Assembly (NCBI GenBank): GCA_966212505.1
Contig: CBIHRS010000003.1
Location: forward strand, 62,001 to 126,000
Direction of reading: 5' to 3'
DNA length: 64,000 bases
DNA from: CAMLIZ01 sp966212505
GTDB lineage: Bacteria > Pseudomonadota > Gammaproteobacteria > Burkholderiales > Burkholderiaceae_C
Shown: positions 58,908 to 64,000 of the stretch, in pieces
Numbering within the stretch: position 1 is the first letter of the stretch
Layout of the letters: each line of letters begins with the position of its first letter
Made by a program: the position numbers and the translations under genes
The notes under the pieces: generated by a model
Database searches by the model: none
The model's input: only the letters and a program-made list of their open reading frames with translations
Told to the model about the DNA's origin: nothing

Positions 58908-59734
58908 TGGCGCGCGCTGCCGACATGCAGCCGGCCCCGGCCTCGGCCTGGGCATCGCCCTCGCTGGCGCTGCTCGGGCTGGAGCCGGTGCGTGCCGCGC
59001 TGGAATACATGGGGGCCCGGCTGATGGACCGCAGCGCATTGCCTTCGGGTGATGGCCATCCGGTGGTCATCTTCCCGGGGCTCGCCGCCGACAAGTCGGC
59101 GATCGAGCCGCTCAAGGGCTGTTGCCTCGATCTCGGCTATGCCGCCTATGACTGGGGCCGCGGCCTCAACATGGGCCCGCGTGGCGACATCGAGGTGTGG
59201 CTCGACGAGCTGGCGGCCCATGTGCAGAGCGTGGCGTGCCTGCACGAGCAGCGGGTGAGCCTGATCGGCTGGAGCCTCGGCGGCATCTATGCACGCGAAA
59301 TCGCGCGCAAGCTGCCCGACGCGGTGCGCCAGGTGATCACGCTCGGCTCGCCGTTTGCCGGCGATGGCGATGCCACCAACGTGGGCTGGCTGTACCGGTT
59401 GCTGAGCGGGCAGATGCCCAAGGTCGACGAGGCCTTGTCGCAGCGCCTGCGCAGCACGCCACCGGTGCCCACGACCTCGATCTACAGCCGCAGCGACGGC
59501 GTGGTCGCGTGGGAAGCCTGCCGCGAGGCCGAAGGGCATCCGTGGGCCGAGAACATCGAGGTCGAGGCCAGCCACATCGGGCTGGTGTGGCATCCGAAGG
59601 TCTGGGCCGTGGTGGCCGACCGACTCAGCCAGCCCGAAGGCGAATGGCGGCCCTACCGCGATCCGGCCGAAGCGGCCAACGACGCGCCGGTCGCGGCCAA
59701 GGTCTCGGCCCGCATCGGCCGCCTCGCGGCCTGA
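58907..59734 (+). CDS. Alpha/beta-hydrolase, PGAP1/lipase-like
   Basis: 275 residues. V-V-I-F-P-G-L-A-A-D-K at 53-63, G-L-N-M-G-P-R-G-D in the lid region, nucleophile G-W-S-L-G-G, acid in Y-S-R-S-D-G-V-V and His in E-A-S-H-I-G-L. Sequence style fits triacylglycerol-lipase/PGAP1-like cytoplasmic hydrolases. Translationally coupled to the GlsB-like gene. Substrate unknown. A dispersed repeat follows the stop. Confidence 0.82.
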   Translation: MARAADMQPAPASAWASPSLALLGLEPVRAALEYMGARLMDRSALPSGDGHPVVIFPGLAADKSAIEPLKGCCLDLGYAAYDWGRGLNMGPRGDIEVWLDELAAHVQSVACLHEQRVSLIGWSLGGIYAREIARKLPDAVRQVITLGSPFAGDGDATNVGWLYRLLSGQMPKVDEALSQRLRSTPPVPTTSIYSRSDGVVAWEACREAEGHPWAENIEVEASHIGLVWHPKVWAVVADRLSQPEGEWRPYRDPAEAANDAPVAAKVSARIGRLAA

Positions 59735-59736
59735 GA

Positions 59737-59816
59737 GATGTCGGCCCCCACGTCGCTTCGCTCCTGCCCCCCGAGGGGGCGCTCAGCCGCCTTGAGGCGG
59801 CTCGGCGCCGGCTGAG
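59737..59816 (+). repeat. Dispersed GC-rich intergenic repeat, copy C
   Basis: Nearly identical to copy B. Strong stems: CCCCC/GGGGG, and GCTCAGCCG pairing with CGGCTGAGC around an inner AGCCGCC-TTGA-GGCGGCT hairpin. It lies between convergent genes and may act as a bidirectional transcription stop. Confidence 0.85.
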
Positions 59817-59831
59817 CCCGAACGCAGAGCG

Positions 59832-60902
59832 TCAAAGACGCCGTTGGGATTCCGCGTCGAACAGCGACACACGGGTCGCGTCGATGCGGAAGGCGACCGG
59901 TCGGTCGAGCAACGCCTCGGTGTTGCTCACCGATTGCACGGCCAGCGGGCGGCCTTGCTGATCGAGCCAGGTGACCCAGTGCGCACCCATGGGCTCCACC
60001 AGCGAGACCGTGCCGCGGCCGTGCGCCTCGCCCTCCGGCGCTTCGAGCGCGATGTGCTCGGGGCGGATGCCCAGCACCACCGGCTGCCCGGGCTGCGGCG
60101 CCTGCGCGAAGGCATAGCCTGATACGTCCGCCGACAGCAGATCGGAGACGAAGCGCCCGCCCTGCAGCCGGCCTTCGATGAAGTTCATGCCCGGCGCGCC
60201 GAGGAAGCCGGCGACGAACATGTTGGCCGGCCGGTTGTAGATCTCGGCCGGCGTGGCGATCTGCTGGATGCGGCCGTCCTTCATCACCGCGATGCGGGTG
60301 GCCAACGTGAGCGCCTCGACCTGGTCGTGCGTCACGTAGATCATCGTCGAGCCGAGCGCCTTGTGCAGCTGCTTCAGCTCGCGCCGCAGCTCGGTGCGCA
60401 GCTTGGCGTCGAGGTTCGACAGCGGCTCGTCGAACAGGAACACCTCCGCCTGCCGCACCAGCGCGCGGCCGATCGCCACGCGCTGCCGCTGGCCGCCCGA
60501 CAGCTGCGCCGGCTTGCGCTTCAGCAGCTCGGTGAGGTGCAGCATCTGCGCGGCGCGCTGCACGCGCTGGTCGATCTCGGGCTTGGGCGTGCCGTTGATG
60601 CGCAGCCCGAACGACAGGTTGCGCTCGACGTTCATCGTCGGGTAGAGCGCATACGACTGGAACACCATGCCGATCGAGCGGTCCTTCGGATCGGCCCAGG
60701 TGACGTCGTGGCCGCCGATCTCGATGCGGCCGCCGGTCACGTCGAGCAGGCCGGCGATGGAGTGCAGCAGCGTCGACTTGCCGCAGCCCGAAGGCCCGAG
60801 CAGCACGAGGAACTCGCCGGGATGGACTTCGAGGTCGAGGCCCTGCAGGATGGAGACAGGGCCCATGCGGACCTGAAGGCCCTGAACTGAAACGCGGGAC
60901 AT
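59832..60902 (-). CDS. Sugar ABC transporter ATPase (UgpC/MalK type)
   Basis: 356 residues. Walker A G-P-S-G-C-G-K-S-T at 36-44, signature L-S-G-G-Q-R-Q-R-V-A-I-G-R-A, Walker B V-F-L-F-D-E-P-L-S-N-L-D, switch His in V-T-H-D-Q-V-E-A, and a C-terminal TOBE/regulatory domain (V-L-G-I-R-P-E-H-I). Last gene of the sugar-uptake operon, six bases after the permease. Confidence 0.93.
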   Translation of the reverse strand: MSRVSVQGLQVRMGPVSILQGLDLEVHPGEFLVLLGPSGCGKSTLLHSIAGLLDVTGGRIEIGGHDVTWADPKDRSIGMVFQSYALYPTMNVERNLSFGLRINGTPKPEIDQRVQRAAQMLHLTELLKRKPAQLSGGQRQRVAIGRALVRQAEVFLFDEPLSNLDAKLRTELRRELKQLHKALGSTMIYVTHDQVEALTLATRIAVMKDGRIQQIATPAEIYNRPANMFVAGFLGAPGMNFIEGRLQGGRFVSDLLSADVSGYAFAQAPQPGQPVVLGIRPEHIALEAPEGEAHGRGTVSLVEPMGAHWVTWLDQQGRPLAVQSVSNTEALLDRPVAFRIDATRVSLFDAESQRRL

Positions 60903-60908
60903 GAAGAC

Positions 60909-61772
60909 TTAACCCTTGACTGCGCCGGCGGCGATGCCGCGCACGAACCAGCGGCCGGACACGAGGTAGATGACCAGCGGCACCAGCGAGGTCAGCAGCG
61001 TGGCCGCCATGTTGACGTTGTAGAGCCGCTCGCCGGTGGTGGTGTTGATGATGTTGTTGAGCTGCACCGTCATCGGCAGATGCTCGCGGCCGGCGAACAC
61101 GAGGCCGAGGATGAAGTCGTTCCAGATGTTGGTCACCTGCATGATCACGGCCACCACGATGATCGGCACTGACATCGGCAGCATCAGCTGGAAGAAGATG
61201 CGCCAGAAGCCGCCGCCGTCGATGCGCGCCGCCTTGAACAGCTCGCCGGGCACCGACGCGTAGTAGTTGCGGAACAGCAGTGTCATCACCGGCATGCCGA
61301 AGATGGTGTGGATCAGCACGATGCCCGGCAGCGTGCCGTACAGCGACACGCCGGCGAACGCGCGCACCAGCGGGAACATCAGCACCTGGTAGGGCACGAA
61401 GGCGCCGAGCAGCAGCACGGTGAAGCACCACTGCCCGACGCGCGGCTTCCAGAACGACAGCGCATAGCCGTTGATCGCGCCCATCAGGATCGACAGCACG
61501 GTGCTCGGCAGCACAATGGCCACCGAGTTCCAGAAGCCGCCGCGGATGCCTTCGCACTGCAGCCCGGTGCAGGCTGCCTGCCAGGCGGTGGCCCAGGGCT
61601 CGAACGTGACCGAGTGCGGGAGCGCGAACAGGTGGCCGAGGCGGATCTCCTCCATCGGCTTCACCGAGGTGACCAGCATCACGTACAGCGGCAGCAGGAA
61701 GAAGGCCGCCGAGCCGAGCAGGAAGGCATACAGGCCGAGGCGCGCCGGCGAGAAACGGGCCGGGCGCTTCAT
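60909..61772 (-). CDS. Sugar ABC transporter permease (MalG/GtsC type)
   Basis: 287 residues from ATG 61772, six membrane segments, EAA loop E-L-F-K-A-A-R-I-D-G-G-G-F-W and C-terminal G-A-V-K-G typical of MalG partners. A periplasmic loop contains two Cys (A-C-T-G-L-Q-C-E). Four-base overlap with the upstream permease gene. Confidence 0.92.
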   Translation of the reverse strand: MKRPARFSPARLGLYAFLLGSAAFFLLPLYVMLVTSVKPMEEIRLGHLFALPHSVTFEPWATAWQAACTGLQCEGIRGGFWNSVAIVLPSTVLSILMGAINGYALSFWKPRVGQWCFTVLLLGAFVPYQVLMFPLVRAFAGVSLYGTLPGIVLIHTIFGMPVMTLLFRNYYASVPGELFKAARIDGGGFWRIFFQLMLPMSVPIIVVAVIMQVTNIWNDFILGLVFAGREHLPMTVQLNNIINTTTGERLYNVNMAATLLTSLVPLVIYLVSGRWFVRGIAAGAVKG

Positions 61773-62650
61773 GCGGCGGCCCTCGCGGCGGCGCGCTGGC
61801 GCGCGAACATCCACGGCATCAGCAGCGCGAGCACGGTGGCCAGCAGCACGGTCGAGGCGGCGGAGGCGAGGCCGAGGTTGGCGCGGCCGAAGAGGTAGTC
61901 CATGATGAATTTCGCGGGCACTTCGCTGGCCGTGCCGGGGCCGCCCTGCGTCATCGCCACCACCACGTCGTAGACCTTGATCACGCCCACCGCCAGCAGC
62001 ACGAAGGCAGTGGCGAACGAGGGCCCGAGCATCGGCAGCACGATGCTGGCGTAGTAGCGCCAGCGCGGGATGCCGTCGACACGCGCGGCCTTCCAGAGGC
62101 TGTCGTCGATGCCGCGCAGGCCGGCCAGCATCAGTGCCATCACCAGCCCCGAGGCCTGCCACACCGCGGCGATGACGATCGCGTAGATCACCATGTCCTG
62201 GTCGACGATCCAGTCGAAGCGGAAATGCTCGAAGCCCAGGCCTCGCACGGTGGCCTGGATGCCGAGCTCAGGGTTCAGCATCCATTGCCACACCAGGCCG
62301 GTGGCCACGAAGGACATCGCGTACGGGTAGAGGAACACCGTGCGCAGCAGCCCCTCGCCGCGCACCTGCTGGTCGATGAACACCGCCAGCAGGAAACCCA
62401 GCACCAGGCAGGCGCCGATGAACAGCACGCCGAAGATCGCGACGTTCTGCAGCGAGAGTATCCAGCGCTCGTTGTTGAACAGCTTCACGTACTGCGTGAG
62501 GCCGACGAAGTCGGCGATCGGCAGCGTGCGCGAGCTGCTGAACGACATGCGCACCGACCAGCCGATCGTGCCCAGGTAGGCCAGCAGCACCGTGGCGATC
62601 ATCGGAGCCAGGGCCGCGTAGACCGGCCAGCGGTGCCACTTGCTCTTCAT
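61769..62650 (-). CDS. Sugar ABC transporter permease (MalF/GtsB type)
   Basis: 293 residues, six membrane segments, EAA loop S-L-W-K-A-A-R-V-D-G-I-P-R-W and M-T-Q-G-G-P-G-T-A-S-E-V motif of the glucose/mannose-type subfamily. Seven bases after the binding-protein gene. Confidence 0.92.
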   Translation of the reverse strand: MKSKWHRWPVYAALAPMIATVLLAYLGTIGWSVRMSFSSSRTLPIADFVGLTQYVKLFNNERWILSLQNVAIFGVLFIGACLVLGFLLAVFIDQQVRGEGLLRTVFLYPYAMSFVATGLVWQWMLNPELGIQATVRGLGFEHFRFDWIVDQDMVIYAIVIAAVWQASGLVMALMLAGLRGIDDSLWKAARVDGIPRWRYYASIVLPMLGPSFATAFVLLAVGVIKVYDVVVAMTQGGPGTASEVPAKFIMDYLFGRANLGLASAASTVLLATVLALLMPWMFARQRAAARAAA

Positions 62651-62657
62651 CGCCCCA

Positions 62658-63887
62658 TCATCCCTTCAGCGCGGCGGCGATGGCCTTGGCGGCATCGTCG
62701 ACCGACTGGTCCTTGTTCCAGAACTTGGTGATGATGTCCTGCAGCGCGCCGTTCATGTCGGGCGGCACCAGCATCTCCGCATTGGGCAGCTGGCGCGAGG
62801 CGTCCTTCATGATGTTGAGGCCGGCCTGGGCGCAGATGTCCATCGCGCTGGCGTCCACATCGGTGCGGATCGGGATCGAGCCCTTCTTGTTGTTGAACGC
62901 CACCTGCGTGGCCGGCGCGGTGAAGGTGCTGGCCAGCAGGTGCTGCGCCTTGATCGCGGCGGCATCATTGGTCTTCGGGAACACGAACACGTCGCCCGCG
63001 ATGATGTACGGCGACTTCGGCCCCAGGCCTGCGATGCAGCCGAACTCCTTGCCGGCCGTCTGCTTGGCGGCCTGGAACTCGCCCTTGGCCCAGTCGCCCA
63101 TGATCTGCACGCCGGCCTTGCCCGAGATCACCATCGAGGTGGCGTCGTTCCAGTTGCGGCCGGGCGAGCCGGCATCCACGTAGTTGTGCAGGCGCTTGAA
63201 GGTGGCGAGCACGTTCTTGAAGGCCGGCGAGTTCACGGCCTTCTCGTCGCGGTCGCGGTAGACCTTCAGGTAGAGGTCGGAGCCGCCGACGTTGGCCAGC
63301 ACCGCGTCGAAGGTGATCTTCTCCTGCCACGGCTGGCCGCCCAGCGCCAGCGGCACGAGGCCGGCGGCCTTGAGCTTGTCGAGGTCGGCGAACAGCTGGT
63401 CGACCGTCTTCGGCTCATCCTTGATGCCGGCCTTGGCGAAGGCGGCCTTCGAGTACCAGAACCATGCCGGCATGTGGATGTTGACCGGCACCGCGTAGTA
63501 GTGGCCCTTGACCTTGATGGCGTTGAGCACCGGCGCCGGGAGCATCTTGTCCCAGTTGTTCTTCTGCGCGACGTCGTCGACGTTGTTCAGCAGGCCCTGG
63601 TCGATGATGTCGTGGAACTGCTGCGAGGTGTTGAACTGCGCCGCGGTCGACGGGTTGCCGCCGACGATGCGGTTGATCGCCGAGGCGCGCGCGGCTTCGC
63701 CGCCGGCCACCGCGTTGTCGACCCAGGTGCCGCCGGCTGCCTTGTAGGCATTGGCCAGCTCCTTCACCGCGGCCGATTCGCCGCCCGAGGTCCACCAGTG
63801 GATCACCTCGGCCTTCTGTGCGTGGGCGCTGCCGGCGAGCAGCACCAGGGCCGCGGCGGCGGCCAGCTGCGAAATGCGTGCGTTCAT
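62658..63887 (-). CDS. Sugar-binding protein, glucose/mannose type (GtsA-like)
   Basis: 409 residues, signal peptide ending A-H-A-Q (about 24). The mature N terminus K-A-E-V-I-H-W-W-T-S-G-G-E-S-A-A-V is the hallmark of the GtsA/GlcS-like group; N-I-H-M-P-A-W-F-W-Y-S and I-M-G-D-W-A-K-G-E-F support it. Delivers a monosaccharide, probably glucose, to the two permeases downstream. GGAGA lies upstream of ATG 63887. Confidence 0.92.
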   Translation of the reverse strand: MNARISQLAAAAALVLLAGSAHAQKAEVIHWWTSGGESAAVKELANAYKAAGGTWVDNAVAGGEAARASAINRIVGGNPSTAAQFNTSQQFHDIIDQGLLNNVDDVAQKNNWDKMLPAPVLNAIKVKGHYYAVPVNIHMPAWFWYSKAAFAKAGIKDEPKTVDQLFADLDKLKAAGLVPLALGGQPWQEKITFDAVLANVGGSDLYLKVYRDRDEKAVNSPAFKNVLATFKRLHNYVDAGSPGRNWNDATSMVISGKAGVQIMGDWAKGEFQAAKQTAGKEFGCIAGLGPKSPYIIAGDVFVFPKTNDAAAIKAQHLLASTFTAPATQVAFNNKKGSIPIRTDVDASAMDICAQAGLNIMKDASRQLPNAEMLVPPDMNGALQDIITKFWNKDQSVDDAAKAIAAALKG

Positions 63888-63948
63888 CTCTTCTGTCTCC
63901 TGCTTGGGGGTCAGTGTCGGCGCCGCTCTTGGTCGGCGCCATCGGTAT

Positions 63949-64000
63949 TCATGCCGTCGCGCGACGCGCCTGCATGAAGTGCTGCACGGCCAGCGCGCTG
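63949..64000 (-). CDS. C-terminal end of a gene entering from the right edge
   Basis: An open minus-strand frame from the edge ends A-L-A-V-Q-H-F-M-Q-A-R-R-A-T-A then TGA at 63949-63951. It stops 61 bp before the sugar-binding protein, so it may be the preceding gene of the same operon. Too short to identify. Confidence 0.45.
   Translation of the reverse strand, partial: SALAVQHFMQARRATA

Overview
The window is high-GC (about two thirds by eye) chromosomal DNA with dense, short-spaced operons, GTG starts and stop/start overlaps. The gene content (DUF3455 lipoprotein, CvaA/CvaB-type exporter, XoxF, alternative cytochrome oxidase, GH64 glucanase, Comamonadaceae/Rubrivivax-like intergenic repeats) suggests a betaproteobacterium of the order Burkholderiales. 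I see no rRNA, tRNA, CRISPR array or insertion sequence.

Left end (1-5000): a visibly lower-GC accessory island. A C39-peptidase ABC exporter and its HlyD-type adaptor are followed on the same strand by a tandem array of five tiny double-glycine precursor peptides (36-42 aa) plus one broken copy. Each intact peptide ends in a seven-residue core of the form P-x-x-x-P-T-x directly after the GG site. Most of these genes are too short for routine gene calling. This is the best candidate in the window for an undescribed system.

5000-19300: a DUF3455 lipoprotein, then a double truncation where rtcB and an opposing lipoprotein gene have both lost their 3' ends at one junction. Next is a large dipeptide-uptake operon (minus strand): dppA, a terminator, an M13 endopeptidase, three further DppA paralogues, then dppB-dppC-dppD-dppF. 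19300-33700 is mixed housekeeping: a secreted subtilisin, an HPP-CBS membrane protein, serA, hydrolases, an SMP-30-like lipoprotein, a GMC oxidoreductase, tag, a LapA-like protein and alkB.

33800-41260: a tightly coupled five-gene operon of SWIM zinc-finger protein, DUF5691 protein, MoxR-type AAA ATPase, DUF5682 protein and VWA protein, comparable in content to the E. coli yehL/M/P/Q cluster. It is followed by creD and an NnrU-like gene. 43500-45260 is a secreted GH64 beta-1,3-glucanase whose promoter lies between two identical LacI-type operators.

46585-54546: an apparently continuous operon in which a lanthanide-type PQQ alcohol dehydrogenase (xoxF), its XoxJ-like partner and a lipoprotein cytochrome c run straight into a complete cytochrome oxidase (subunit II with fused cytochrome c, I, III, a small membrane protein and a CtaG-like factor). 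This suggests a dedicated alcohol-to-oxygen respiratory chain. The right end carries a QueA-like gene with an SDR, two regulator genes with clear palindromic operators (XRE-cupin, MerR), a methyltransferase, a lipase-like gene, and a sugar ABC transporter operon (binding protein, two permeases, ATPase) reading in from the right edge.
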